A stretch of 21,385 bases of DNA from Cyanobacteria bacterium OH_CDB_20 (GCA_023415935.1 JAEZIX010000078.1:1-21385); one strand, 5' to 3'. Shown: positions 6,922-15,629, counted from the stretch's first letter. Numbers and translations are program-made. Notes: generated by a model not told the origin, from the letters alone.

Positions 6922-9038
6922 TCTGCCTTTACCTCTTCGACGTTATATGTTTTTCTGTTTTTGAATTCAGCCTGTTTTCCTTTGTTCCATTGGTTTACAG
7001 GTCTAATGTATCCTACAATCCTTGAATATACTTCGCATTCTTCACCACAGTCAGGGCAAGTTTGGTGTTCGCCTTTTAGATAACCGTGATTTAGACAGAT
7101 TGAGAATGTAGGTGAGAATGTAAAATATGGAAGTCGATAGTTTTCGCATACCTTTTTAACGAGGCTTTTCATTGTTTTTGTGTTTGAAATGCGCTCTCCT
7201 GCAAAGATATGTACAACAGTTCCACCTGTATATTTTGTCTGAAGCTCATCTTGCTTATCAAGTACTTCAAATATATCGTCAGTGTAATTCACAGGAAGGT
7301 GCGTTGAATTTGAATAATAAGGATTTGCCCCATTTTTATAGTAGTCATCATCATTTGCGCATCTTATATGGTTAAGGTTCTCTTTATCAAGTTTTGCAAG
7401 TCTGTAACTTGTACCTTCAGCAGGAGTTGCCTCTAGATTGTAGTTATTGCCTGTTTCTTCTTGGAATTCTGTAATCTTTGCTCTCATAAAGTCCATTACA
7501 TCAAGCGCAAAAGTTTTTCCTTCTTCTGTTCCTATATCTGTATTTATAAGGTTTAAGCAGGCTTCATTCATACCTATTAAGCCGATTGTTGAAAAGTGAT
7601 TTTTCCAGTAAACGCCAAAACGGGCTTTTATATCTCTTAAATAGTATTTTGTATAAGGATATAGGTTTGCATCTGTTAGATTTTCAAGCAGTTTACGTTT
7701 GATTTCAAGCGAATTTTTAGCAATCTCCATTTTCTCTGACAAGATATCTAAAAACTCTTGTTTGTTCTTTGCAATATAGCCTATTTTAGGAAGATTCATT
7801 GTAACAACGCCGATTGAGCCTGTTAAAGGATTTGAGCCGAAAAGTCCACCGCCCCTATAATCAAGTTCTCTGTTATCGATTCTGAGCCTACAACACATAG
7901 AGCGTGCGTCTTCTGGGTTCATATCTGAATTTATGAAGTTTGAAAAATAAGGAATTCCGTATTTTGCGCTCATTTCCCATAAACCTTCAAGGTTTTCGTT
8001 TTCCCAATTGAAGTCTTTTGTTATGTTATAAGTCGGAATTGGGAATGTGAATACTCTTCCAGAGCTGTCGCCTTGCATCATTACTTCAAAGAAAGCCTTA
8101 TTAAGCATGTCCATCTCTGATTGAAACTCGCCGTATGTTTGTTCTTGGATTTCGCCACCTATTATGACGCCTTCATTTTTATAATAGCTTGGCACATTTA
8201 AATCCATTGTTATATTTGAAAAAGGTGTCTGAAATCCTACTCTTGTAGGTACGTTCATATTGAATACAAATTCTTGAAGGGCCTGTTTTACTTGAGTATA
8301 GTTTAATTTGTCGAACCTGATGAATGGAGCAAGCAAAGTATCAAAGTTTGAAAATGCTTGCGCTCCTGCTGATTCTCCCTGCATTGTGTACAAGAAATTT
8401 GCAATTTGACCTAACGCTGTCCTAAAGTGTTTTGCAGGCGCTGATTCAACTTTTCCTTTAACACCTTTAAATCCTTCTGTTAGAAGGTCTTTTAAATCCC
8501 AGCCGACACAATATACAGATATTATGTTGAGGTCATGGATGTGAATATCTCCTTTTTGGTGAGCGTCTTTGATTTCTGGAGGATAAATCTTGTTGAGCCA
8601 ATAAGTTTTGCTCATGCCTGAGGCAAGATAGTTGTTAAGCCCTTGAATCGAATAGCACATATTAGAATTTTCATTAACCTGCCAATCAAGTTGCTTTAAA
8701 TAGTCATCGATGATGTCAATCGATGCATTTTGTGCAAAATCACGCATTTTATTGTGCTGTTCACGGTAGAGAATGTAAGATTTTGCCGTTTGTTTGTAAT
8801 CAGAAGACAAAAGCACTTCTTCTACAATATCCTGAATATCCTCGATTGTAGGTGCTTCTGAATTTGATTGCTGTTTCTGCGCGTAATCTTTCAATATTCT
8901 GATTACGTTTCTTGTCAGTTTTTGTGCGGTTTTAGAATCGAATTCTTTTGTAACCGCTGATGCTTTCTCGATTGCATCAGTAATCTTTTCGGGGTTAAAA
9001 TCTACGATTTCCCCGTCTCTTTTTTGGATTTTTTGCAT
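6909..9038 (-). CDS. nrdD: anaerobic (class III) ribonucleoside-triphosphate reductase
   Basis: Oxygen-sensitive glycyl-radical enzyme that makes deoxyribonucleotides from NTPs. An N-terminal ATP-cone (about residues 1-95, starting K-R-D-G-E-I-V-D-F) provides allosteric control. The barrel core follows, then a C-terminal zinc site of four cysteines (C-L-N-H..C-P-D-C..C). The glycyl radical site is G676 in R-I-V-G-Y-I-R-P, followed by the typical W-N-x-G-K. From ATG 9038 it has 709 residues, normal for the family. That start has GGGAG seven bases upstream and begins exactly at the ATP-cone; a longer frame from TTG 9080 would run into the riboswitch region and is rejected. Operon with nrdG; probably repressed by cobalamin. 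Confidence 0.95.
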   Translation of the reverse strand: MQKIQKRDGEIVDFNPEKITDAIEKASAVTKEFDSKTAQKLTRNVIRILKDYAQKQQSNSEAPTIEDIQDIVEEVLLSSDYKQTAKSYILYREQHNKMRDFAQNASIDIIDDYLKQLDWQVNENSNMCYSIQGLNNYLASGMSKTYWLNKIYPPEIKDAHQKGDIHIHDLNIISVYCVGWDLKDLLTEGFKGVKGKVESAPAKHFRTALGQIANFLYTMQGESAGAQAFSNFDTLLAPFIRFDKLNYTQVKQALQEFVFNMNVPTRVGFQTPFSNITMDLNVPSYYKNEGVIIGGEIQEQTYGEFQSEMDMLNKAFFEVMMQGDSSGRVFTFPIPTYNITKDFNWENENLEGLWEMSAKYGIPYFSNFINSDMNPEDARSMCCRLRIDNRELDYRGGGLFGSNPLTGSIGVVTMNLPKIGYIAKNKQEFLDILSEKMEIAKNSLEIKRKLLENLTDANLYPYTKYYLRDIKARFGVYWKNHFSTIGLIGMNEACLNLINTDIGTEEGKTFALDVMDFMRAKITEFQEETGNNYNLEATPAEGTSYRLAKLDKENLNHIRCANDDDYYKNGANPYYSNSTHLPVNYTDDIFEVLDKQDELQTKYTGGTVVHIFAGERISNTKTMKSLVKKVCENYRLPYFTFSPTFSICLNHGYLKGEHQTCPDCGEECEVYSRIVGYIRPVNQWNKGKQAEFKNRKTYNVEEVKAECLL

Positions 9039-9080
9039 AAAAAACTCTCCCAGTCTCGTAAGTAATAACTGTACAATCAA

Positions 9081-9150
9081 GTTTTCCGGCTATAACGGCT
9101 GCGGACCAGCGAGGGACTTACACCCATGCTTTCCTCAATTGCGTTTTCTA
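9081..9150 (-). promoter_or_regulatory. probable cobalamin riboswitch core (short variant) upstream of nrdD
   Basis: On the minus strand the leader contains, in order, GAGGAAAGC, then GGGTGTAAGTCCC, then GCTGGTCCGCAGC and CGTTATAGCCGG. This matches the conserved cobalamin riboswitch core (GGAA, GGTGnAAnTCC, GCnGnnCCGC, CnGT). The hairpins GGG/CCC and GCTG/CAGC are visible. The element is short and I cannot find a clear kissing-loop partner, so it may be a class II-type or degenerate form. It ends about 40 bases before the nrdD ATG. Cobalamin riboswitches upstream of B12-independent reductase genes are an established arrangement where a B12-dependent NrdJ also exists. Confidence 0.65.
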
Positions 9151-9161
9151 ATTCTACATTA

Positions 9162-9189
9162 TTATCAAATTATTTAATAGAAATATAAT
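9162..9189 (+). promoter_or_regulatory. putative promoter of the DUF3137 gene
   Basis: A perfect -10 TATAAT at 9184-9189 lies 16 bases after a weak -35 TTATCA (9162-9167), about 90 bases ahead of the chosen ATG. It occupies the divergent gap shared with nrdD. Confidence 0.4.
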
Positions 9190-9278
9190 AAAAATTAATA
9201 TAAAAGAAGTAGTCAAATAATACTTAAAAAATGAAAAGCTATGTTATCATTTACTTATTAAAAGTTGGAGTTTATTGT

Positions 9279-10307
9279 ATGGATATTTTTGCGCTAGAGC
9301 AATTGAGAAAGAAAGCCATTATTAAGTTTTTTCTTTTTATGTTGCTAGATTTGATTGTTATCGGTTTTTTTATATATAGTTATTTCAACATAGATAAAGT
9401 TAGTAATATTGTGATATTTGGCTTTTTCTTTTACTTCGTGTTATCTGTTATGTTTAAAAACTCTCTCGGAAAAAACTTTGAAAAAACTGTTAAAACGAAC
9501 TGCATCCAAAAAATATTAGATGACATTGTAAGAGATAACGGTAAGGTTGAATGGCGAGCTCAAACATTTATGGACTGTTTGATAAATGATTTATCAGATC
9601 AAAAATATCCAGACGCAAATAATATAAATTGTCATTATTCATATCCTATGGATTCTGGTATAGATATGCTTGCATCTGGAATAAATGAGAATAATCAACT
9701 TTTAGACAATAAACAAATATCATTTTCATTTAACCCAAGAGAATCAAGGTTGTTTGATTTTCGTTCAGTTACAACGGATGATTCTTTTGAAGGTATTTAT
9801 AAAGGTGTAAATTTTAAAATTATTGAAACAGAATTTACCTCAGGCCGTGGAGAAGATAGAACGACCCCTTTTAAAGGATGCTGGATGATAATTAAATCTA
9901 ACAAGCAATTTAACTCGCACACTATAATAAGCAAAAGAACTTACTTCTTCCAAAAAGATTTGTATAAACTTGATATTCCTATTCCTGATTTTAAGAAAAA
10001 ATATAAGGTTTATACAAATAACCTCCAGGAAACTTCTTCTCTTATGTCTTCTGATTTGTGCAATTTGCTTACAGGGGTGAAAAACAAAACAAGTATGGCT
10101 ATTTATGACTCTAATATTATTCTCGCTATTCAAATGCGTGGGGACTTATTTAAACTTGGAAGCATATTTAAAAGAGTTGATGACCCAAAACAGTATACAA
10201 AATTTGTTCAAGAAATATCTTCTCTATTAAGTATAATCGGCAGATTAAAGAGTATAGAAAATTTGGGGTTAGAGCAAGCTGAACCTGTTGAAGCTATTTC
10301 AGAATAG
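9279..10307 (+). CDS. DUF3137 family membrane protein
   Basis: Uncharacterised inner-membrane protein. Two hydrophobic segments close to the N-terminus (about residues 16-38 and 43-62 from the chosen start) anchor a cytosolic domain of about 280 residues. That domain has the DUF3137 pattern: a D-x-F-E-G-x-Y-x-G stretch, then F-x-I-x-E-T-E-F, P-F-K-G-C-W and a K-Y-K-V-Y-T block, ending in a conserved helical part. The start taken is ATG 9279, with GGAG eight bases upstream; an in-frame ATG at 9231 would add 16 residues but has no ribosome binding site. It is divergent from nrdD and upstream of a methyltransferase gene after 73 bases. Family role unknown. Confidence 0.8.
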   Translation: MDIFALEQLRKKAIIKFFLFMLLDLIVIGFFIYSYFNIDKVSNIVIFGFFFYFVLSVMFKNSLGKNFEKTVKTNCIQKILDDIVRDNGKVEWRAQTFMDCLINDLSDQKYPDANNINCHYSYPMDSGIDMLASGINENNQLLDNKQISFSFNPRESRLFDFRSVTTDDSFEGIYKGVNFKIIETEFTSGRGEDRTTPFKGCWMIIKSNKQFNSHTIISKRTYFFQKDLYKLDIPIPDFKKKYKVYTNNLQETSSLMSSDLCNLLTGVKNKTSMAIYDSNIILAIQMRGDLFKLGSIFKRVDDPKQYTKFVQEISSLLSIIGRLKSIENLGLEQAEPVEAISE

Positions 10308-10380
10308 GCTATATAAATGATGTAGTTTAGAGGTTATAAAACTAACATTGTGTCATAGTAATTAATATTGGGAAAAACAA

Positions 10381-11586
10381 ATGTCTAAATCTATTATTGA
10401 AAAAAATCTTGAAGCCTTAACAACAACTAATCCTAATTTAGTTGTTAAAATTATTGACCATAAAGTCACTTCTAATGTTGAATTTAAAGAGGCAAAATCA
10501 AAAGATCTAGTTTTGTCAGTCAACGGTTATGATTTAGATGATTTGAACAATCCGCAGGAAGATTCCTTGCGCATTTTTAATAATGTTAAACAAGATAACA
10601 TACCGGATAACATAATTATTATATTAGGGCTTGGTACAGGTTACCTTTTCAAAAGGTTTACGGTAAGCAGCAAATCTAAAATTGTTGTCTTTGAACCAAG
10701 TTTATCTGTTATGAGAATAATTCTTGAGTCTGTTGATTTTTCAGCAGAGTTGAATAATCCTAATTACACAATTGCTAACAGTTTCCACGAAATCAGTCAG
10801 GCTTTTGAAACGTTATACAAACACGGCAATAAAATTGAAGTTGTTTATAATAAACAATATGAAAATTTATACAGTGATGTTGTTCAAAAGCTTCATTCTG
10901 AAATAAAAAATATTCTTCCTGAACCTTATGAGGGTGGTCCTTTAAAATTAAATATTGGTCCTGGTATATGGAAGAAAGAAGGCTGGAAGACCCTTGATTA
11001 TTATGTTAACGCGACTTTTAATGTTGACCTTAGAAATATGGACAATTTCCCGATTGAAGATAATATGATTGAAAAGGCTTTTTCTTCTCATTGTATTGAA
11101 CATATTAAACAAGAACACGCAGAACATTTATTTAGAGAAATATACCGATGCATGAAGCCGGGTGGAATTTTAAGGCTGGCATGTCCTGATGCTGATCTTG
11201 CTCTTGCAGCTTATAAAAGAAAAGACCGTGCGTGGTTCTCCTGGGTTGATTCTGACAATTTTGGCAATATGATAATCAACGCATTTTCAAGCTATAAAAG
11301 AGGCGGCCCAAAATGTGATGATGAAACTGTCCAAAAACAGTTTGATACATTAAGCAAAAATGATTTCATCAAATGGTGTAACAGTCTTATTGATCCTAAT
11401 GAACCATATGTTGCACATACAAACGGATATTATTATGAAAAACTTGAAGGAATGCTATCTGAAGCAGGATTTGCTGAAATAAGAAAAAGCGGATACAGGC
11501 AATCATACGATCCAGAGCTTCGCGGCGAGATGTTTGATCTTTATCCAAAAATAAGTTTATACGTTGAATGTTGTAAACCGCTTTAA
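10381..11586 (+). CDS. two-domain protein: Maf-like N-terminus plus SAM methyltransferase
   Basis: Two Rossmann-like parts in a 401-residue cytosolic protein. Residues about 1-175 resemble the N-terminal domain of Maf/DUF115 sugar-modifying proteins (E-K-N-L-E-A-L start, I-L-G-L-G-T-G-Y at 81-88, V-F-E-P at 103-106). Residues about 187-401 form a methyltransferase of the COG4627/type 11 kind: glycine loop L-N-I-G-P-G (190-195), S-S-H-C-I-E-H (235-241), M-K-P-G-G (258-262). The likely role is methylation or processing of a surface glycan or glycoconjugate, by analogy with Maf and COG4627 enzymes; no substrate is shown. A GGGAAAAA lies before the ATG. It converges on the MlaA fusion gene with 29 bp between stops. 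Confidence 0.78.
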   Translation: MSKSIIEKNLEALTTTNPNLVVKIIDHKVTSNVEFKEAKSKDLVLSVNGYDLDDLNNPQEDSLRIFNNVKQDNIPDNIIIILGLGTGYLFKRFTVSSKSKIVVFEPSLSVMRIILESVDFSAELNNPNYTIANSFHEISQAFETLYKHGNKIEVVYNKQYENLYSDVVQKLHSEIKNILPEPYEGGPLKLNIGPGIWKKEGWKTLDYYVNATFNVDLRNMDNFPIEDNMIEKAFSSHCIEHIKQEHAEHLFREIYRCMKPGGILRLACPDADLALAAYKRKDRAWFSWVDSDNFGNMIINAFSSYKRGGPKCDDETVQKQFDTLSKNDFIKWCNSLIDPNEPYVAHTNGYYYEKLEGMLSEAGFAEIRKSGYRQSYDPELRGEMFDLYPKISLYVECCKPL

Positions 11587-11615
11587 ATTGGCTGTTACGA
11601 TGTAAATATCCTTTC

Positions 11616-13718
11616 TTATTTAATGGTTATTTTGTCGTTTTTTAAAGAAATATCTTTTTTCAATTCGGCAATGAATTCTTGTCTGTATAAAAAGCCAAGA
11701 TGTGAGCCATTATTGATTAAAACAACTTTATTTCCTGAATAGGTTTTTAATTGTTTCAGCTGCTCCGGATTTACATAATAATCATCAAGTGTATGATAAA
11801 TTTTATAATTTTGACTGTTTTTTAAGAAATCTGCTATCGCATATAAACTTGTATCGTTATTCAAGTCTTTAATTGATTGGTAGTTGTTTCCTAAGAGATA
11901 TCTTTCAGCGTAATCATTATAACTTGTGTTGTTAATTGAGTGATATATGTCTGTTTTTGTTGATTTTGAAGCATTTTCGATTGTGAAAATCAAGTCGGAC
12001 AACTTTTGTCTCATAATAAAGCCTGTTATTAATCTAGCCTCTTCTTCAGAAAAAGGAAGAGTTTCTAACGTTTTATCGGTAAATTCTTTTGACTGAGCAA
12101 TCTGAAGTATTTTTGCCGCAGTCACTGCTGTCCTTTGTTTTATTTCCGAAGGGTTTTTATTCCACTCGTCATTATTTTTGTCTAACTGTTTGAGCGCAAA
12201 CAATATTTCAATCGGAGGGTTAATTGAGATATATTTTGTAATGTTCATTGTGTTGTTTTTATATTCTTTATCAGCAAGAAAAAGTGCTGCAAAAGCCCCA
12301 AACGACGTTCCAATAACGACCTTTTCGCTTGGTTCACAATTGTATTTTGTATGTAGGGAATTAAGTATTTTAGAAGTTACCATTTTAAGGTAATCAGCAT
12401 CTTGGGAAGGAATTCCGGGTTTATAATCTTTTGGCATGCTTTTTACAAATTCCCATTGGAAATGGCTGCCCTGAATTATGACAGAGTATCCTTCGTCATA
12501 AAATAACTTTGCAAGAACAACAGAATGGTGAGACATAATACCTTCGCCAAGAGATGGGTATATTATTGCAATAGGTGCTTTTCTGTCTTTTTGAAGTATG
12601 TATCTGTATTTGTAATTTTCTCTTTCCGGGTCAATATTTATAGAAGATGTTTTAATTTGTTTGCTGAAGCATCTGTTCCATAAAGAGATTTCTGCCCATA
12701 TTGAATCATCAATTCCCGGAAGTTCAAAAAGAGCTGTTCTCATTGAATCTACAACAGGATTTTGCGGATTATAGTCCTTAAGTATCATATCGGCTCTTAA
12801 ATCAAGGTTATTTGTACTAAGGTCTTTTATTTTTGAATTTGATTCTTTTGATTCTTTAGTTAAGTCGTTTACCGATATTTTTTCCTGCTTTGCATTATTT
12901 TCAGTATCGTTTTTTATATTAAGAACATCTTCGCTTGGAGTCTCAGCAGATTCAGGTGCAACCTTTGCTGATGTTTCCATTATGTTTATTCGGTCAAGAT
13001 TTGAGGTTCTTATATACTTCTCAATACCGTAAAGTTTTTTTGCAATATCATAAGGATCGGCATAAGTTGATTCTATCATTTTGGTCATAGATTGCCTGTA
13101 AGAAGTTCTGTTAGCTAGAAGCCCTGTTTTTATGAAAGCAGCTATGGGGCTTGCAAGGTATAAGGTGGGCTCAAGTGCGCATTCCAAAACTTTACCTGCT
13201 AAATCTCTAGGGCTTGTTGAAGTAAGTATAGGTATAACAAGGTAGGAACCTTGCTTAACCTTGCATTTTGCAAGAGCCTGATCCATATCTTCTGCTACAG
13301 GTTCGAGGTTGAAATATTTTTTTGCAGGGTCATAAAGCCCGCCAAGTCCAAGTGTCGAGTTAGTTAAAAATCTCAAGGTTTCTTTTTTTGAGGCTTTCAT
13401 GTCTTTTTGAATAAGACAACTAGCAAGCCTTTTAGGAAACTCAATATTGGCATATGCATTTTGAAGCCTGTCCATACCGTATTTTGGTATTATTGATGCT
13501 CCAATAATGTTAACAGGCCTTATTACATATTTGTTTAACTTAGAGTTAAATATAAACATTTTCCTGTTAAAATTTTCATATTTATCTGGTCCCATAAACT
13601 CGTAAGAGTAGTCAGGGTATTTGTTTTCAGATTCTGCTGCAGTAGTTATATTGTATAAATTAAAATTTAAGCACAATAAGGCAACAAAGAACATACAAGC
13701 TTTGTTTCTAATACTCAT
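11616..13718 (-). CDS. MlaA/VacJ domain fused to an alpha/beta hydrolase
   Basis: A 700-residue envelope protein. After an N-terminal hydrophobic signal (about residues 7-28, likely cut after T-T-A; no convincing lipobox) comes an MlaA/VacJ domain, about 40-245: F-N-R-K-M-F-I-F-N, R-P-V, R-F-L-T-N-S-T-L-G-L-G-G-L-Y-D, Y-L-V-I-P-I-L and S-P-R-D-L-A. MlaA works in retrograde phospholipid transport at the outer membrane. A charged Ser/Asn-rich linker (about 245-340) leads to an alpha/beta hydrolase: nucleophile S472 in G-T-S-F-G, probable acid D645 or D646, and H673 in N-G-S-H-L-G. MlaA alone is about 250 residues, so this is a true fusion with no frame break. Ribosome binding site AGGGGG precedes the ATG. 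It may act on lipids at the outer membrane (inference). Confidence 0.85.
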   Translation of the reverse strand: MSIRNKACMFFVALLCLNFNLYNITTAAESENKYPDYSYEFMGPDKYENFNRKMFIFNSKLNKYVIRPVNIIGASIIPKYGMDRLQNAYANIEFPKRLASCLIQKDMKASKKETLRFLTNSTLGLGGLYDPAKKYFNLEPVAEDMDQALAKCKVKQGSYLVIPILTSTSPRDLAGKVLECALEPTLYLASPIAAFIKTGLLANRTSYRQSMTKMIESTYADPYDIAKKLYGIEKYIRTSNLDRINIMETSAKVAPESAETPSEDVLNIKNDTENNAKQEKISVNDLTKESKESNSKIKDLSTNNLDLRADMILKDYNPQNPVVDSMRTALFELPGIDDSIWAEISLWNRCFSKQIKTSSINIDPERENYKYRYILQKDRKAPIAIIYPSLGEGIMSHHSVVLAKLFYDEGYSVIIQGSHFQWEFVKSMPKDYKPGIPSQDADYLKMVTSKILNSLHTKYNCEPSEKVVIGTSFGAFAALFLADKEYKNNTMNITKYISINPPIEILFALKQLDKNNDEWNKNPSEIKQRTAVTAAKILQIAQSKEFTDKTLETLPFSEEEARLITGFIMRQKLSDLIFTIENASKSTKTDIYHSINNTSYNDYAERYLLGNNYQSIKDLNNDTSLYAIADFLKNSQNYKIYHTLDDYYVNPEQLKQLKTYSGNKVVLINNGSHLGFLYRQEFIAELKKDISLKNDKITIK

Positions 13719-13885
13719 TTTCCCCCTAATGATTTGAAAGATATTTGATTTCTTATTCTATTGTCATAAGAAGACAAAATATATTGCTCACTAGGATATT
13801 TTTAGGTTTAAAAGAAAAATGTCCTATTTGTAACCATTTTGGTTATTCTAATAGTTATGTTTTAGAAAAGGTATTTTTGCTTAAT

Positions 13886-13915
13886 AAAGTCCTTTGTTTT
13901 AGGAAAAAGGACTTT
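13886..13915. repeat. isolated inverted repeat (10-bp perfect stem)
   Basis: AAAGTCCTTT at 13886-13895 pairs with AAAGGACTTT at 13906-13915. No T-run follows on the plus strand, so it is not a clear terminator there. It lies in the gap between the MlaA fusion gene and the tRNA. Confidence 0.4.
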
Positions 13916-13938
13916 AATGCTGAATTTCAATCATAAAT

Positions 13939-13962
13939 AAAAAAAGAGGCTAATTGCCTCTT
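13939..13962 (-). terminator. rho-independent terminator of the tRNA-Lys transcript
   Basis: 7-bp stem AAGAGGC/GCCTCTT (13944-13950 with 13956-13962) followed on the minus strand by seven T, just 8 bases beyond the tRNA 3' CCA. Confidence 0.88.
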
Positions 13963-13970
13963 GATTTAAA

Positions 13971-14046
13971 TGGTGCGTCCACCGCGATTCGAACGCGGGA
14001 CCTATCCCTTAAAAGGGGAGTGCTCTACCTGCTGAGCTATGGACGC
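13971..14046 (-). tRNA. tRNA-Lys (anticodon UUU), CCA encoded
   Basis: A complete 76-base cloverleaf on the minus strand. The 7-bp acceptor stem GCGTCCA/TGGACGC is followed by discriminator A and an encoded CCA. D-arm GCTC/GAGC, anticodon loop CTTTTAA giving UUU (Lys), T-arm CCGCG-TTCGAAT-CGCGG. The top pair of the anticodon stem (27-43) is a C-U mismatch. It lies 73 bases downstream of purA on the same strand and has its own terminator. Confidence 0.97.
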
Positions 14047-14119
14047 ATTCCCTGTTTGACTATATTTATAACTTATCAAGAACATACTTTTGAGTCAATC
14101 ACTTTTCAAAAAAAATTTT

Positions 14120-15433
14120 CTATTTTTTAAAAGGATGTTCCATTACAATAGTTTGCTCTCTTCCCGGACCTACACTTATTATGTTTATTGGGATTCCGAC
14201 AAGTTCTTCCAGTCTCTTTAAATATTTTTTAGCATTTTCAGGTAATTCTTCAACACTTTTTGCACCTGAAATATCTGATTGCCAGCCGGCATGAGTTTCA
14301 TAAATCGGCTCTAAATACTTATGCATGTTGATGTTTGTCGGGTAATCTTCGTAAACAGTTCCATCACGCTTGTCTTTGTATGCAATACAGATTTTTAATT
14401 CGTCAAACTCGTTGAATACATCAAGTTTTGTTATTGCCATTTGAGTCAATCCGCCAACAAGAACAGCATATCTTGATAATACAGAATCAAACCAGCCGCA
14501 TCTTCTAGGTCTTCCGGTTGTTGTTCCGAATTCTCTTCCTATTTCTCTAATTCTATCGCCTGTAGCATCCATAAGCTCTGTCATAAAAGGACCTTCGCCT
14601 ACTCTTGTGATGTATGCTTTAGTTACGCCAATTACATTTTTAATGTTAGTAGGACCAACGCCAGAACCTGTTGCTGCTCCGCCACCAATTGCATTTGAAC
14701 TTGTTACGTAAGGGTAAGTTCCGTAGTCGATATCAAGCATTACACCTTGAGCGCCTTCAAATAATATTTTCTTTTCTTTTTTAAGCGCGTTAGAAAGCTC
14801 AGAAACCCAATTGTTGCACACATAAGGAGCAAAAATATCAGCATATTTTTTGCATAGTTTTACAACTTCTTCTTTTGAGTATGTTTTGTTTCCGTATACT
14901 TCTTTTAAAATCTTGTTTTTTAAAGGCAAAATAGCGTCAAGTCTTCTGTCTAAAGACTCCATATCATAAAGATCTTGAACTTTTATTCCATATCTGCCTA
15001 TTTTATCTGAATAAGTAGGTCCTATGCCTTTTTTAGTTGTTCCAATTTTATTTTTGCCTGAATTAGCCTCTGAAACGCCATCAATATCTATATGATAAGG
15101 CATCGTTATTGTCGCTAAAGGACTTATTTTTAAGTTGTTTAAATCAATGTTTCTAGCCTTTAAATCATTTATCTCTTGTTCAAATGTTTCAGGGTGAATG
15201 ACTGTTCCTGCTGATATAAGGCAGAATTTATCTTTATATAATATTCCAGATGGGATAAGGTGAAATTTGTATGTTTCGTTATTAACAACTACTGTATGAC
15301 CAGCATTACAGCCACCTTGGTATCGTATAATTAAATCCGCATCTTCAGCCAAAAGATCTGTAATTTTAGCTTTTCCCTCATCTCCCCATTGGGCGCCAAC
15401 TACAACCGTATTTCCCACTTTTAAAGTCCTCAT
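14120..15433 (-). CDS. purA: adenylosuccinate synthetase
   Basis: Joins IMP and aspartate with GTP to give adenylosuccinate, the first committed step to AMP; cytosolic. The GTP-binding loop is Q-W-G-D-E-G-K-A-K with catalytic D18 and K21, and H46 in A-G-H-T, each offset five residues from E. coli PurA (D13, K16, H41). Also present are R-V-G-E-G-P-F and T-T-T-G-R-P-R-R-C-G-W-F-D. Length 437 residues against 432 in E. coli. The second glycine of the usual G-D-E-G-K-G-K is alanine here, a mild departure. A good promoter lies just upstream, leaving a 5' leader of only about 10 bases. Monocistronic or running into the tRNA. Confidence 0.97.
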   Translation of the reverse strand: MRTLKVGNTVVVGAQWGDEGKAKITDLLAEDADLIIRYQGGCNAGHTVVVNNETYKFHLIPSGILYKDKFCLISAGTVIHPETFEQEINDLKARNIDLNNLKISPLATITMPYHIDIDGVSEANSGKNKIGTTKKGIGPTYSDKIGRYGIKVQDLYDMESLDRRLDAILPLKNKILKEVYGNKTYSKEEVVKLCKKYADIFAPYVCNNWVSELSNALKKEKKILFEGAQGVMLDIDYGTYPYVTSSNAIGGGAATGSGVGPTNIKNVIGVTKAYITRVGEGPFMTELMDATGDRIREIGREFGTTTGRPRRCGWFDSVLSRYAVLVGGLTQMAITKLDVFNEFDELKICIAYKDKRDGTVYEDYPTNINMHKYLEPIYETHAGWQSDISGAKSVEELPENAKKYLKRLEELVGIPINIISVGPGREQTIVMEHPFKK

Positions 15434-15449
15434 TCTCTTCTACCTGACA

Positions 15450-15478
15450 AGTATAGAATAAAAAAATAGCCTATTCAA
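15450..15478 (-). promoter_or_regulatory. purA: purA promoter
   Basis: On the minus strand a -35 TTGAAT (15473-15478) and -10 TATACT (15450-15455) are separated by exactly 17 bases, close to the housekeeping consensus. They lie just ahead of the purA ATG at 15433. Confidence 0.7.
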
Positions 15479-15629
15479 TCTTTTTTAAATTGTATTTTTA
15501 ACACTTGTTATATGGTTGTTGCTGATATGGCTTGATAAATAAGGAAAAATTACTCCTTAACAATCTTTACCCTTTTTGTAGGGGAATAGTGGAAACAGCT
15601 ATTTAGCCACTGTATGCCTGAAATAGCGC

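Noticed and set aside
9039..9080. Longer nrdD starting at TTG 9080
   Set aside because: ATG 9038 has a good ribosome binding site and begins exactly at the ATP-cone; the extra 14 residues come from leader sequence next to the riboswitch core.
9231..9278. Longer DUF3137 protein starting at ATG 9231
   Set aside because: No ribosome binding site there, while ATG 9279 has GGAG at good spacing. The extra residues are hydrophobic, so this is not fully excluded.
11616..13718. Two adjacent genes (mlaA and hydrolase) merged by a missed stop
   Set aside because: A single continuous frame with a long coding-like linker; no internal start with a clear ribosome binding site was noted at the boundary.
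13745..13936. 63-residue plus-strand ORF with a C-P-I-C motif
   Set aside because: TTG start without ribosome binding site, composition unlike the neighbours, and it runs over an inverted repeat close to the tRNA terminator; likely chance.
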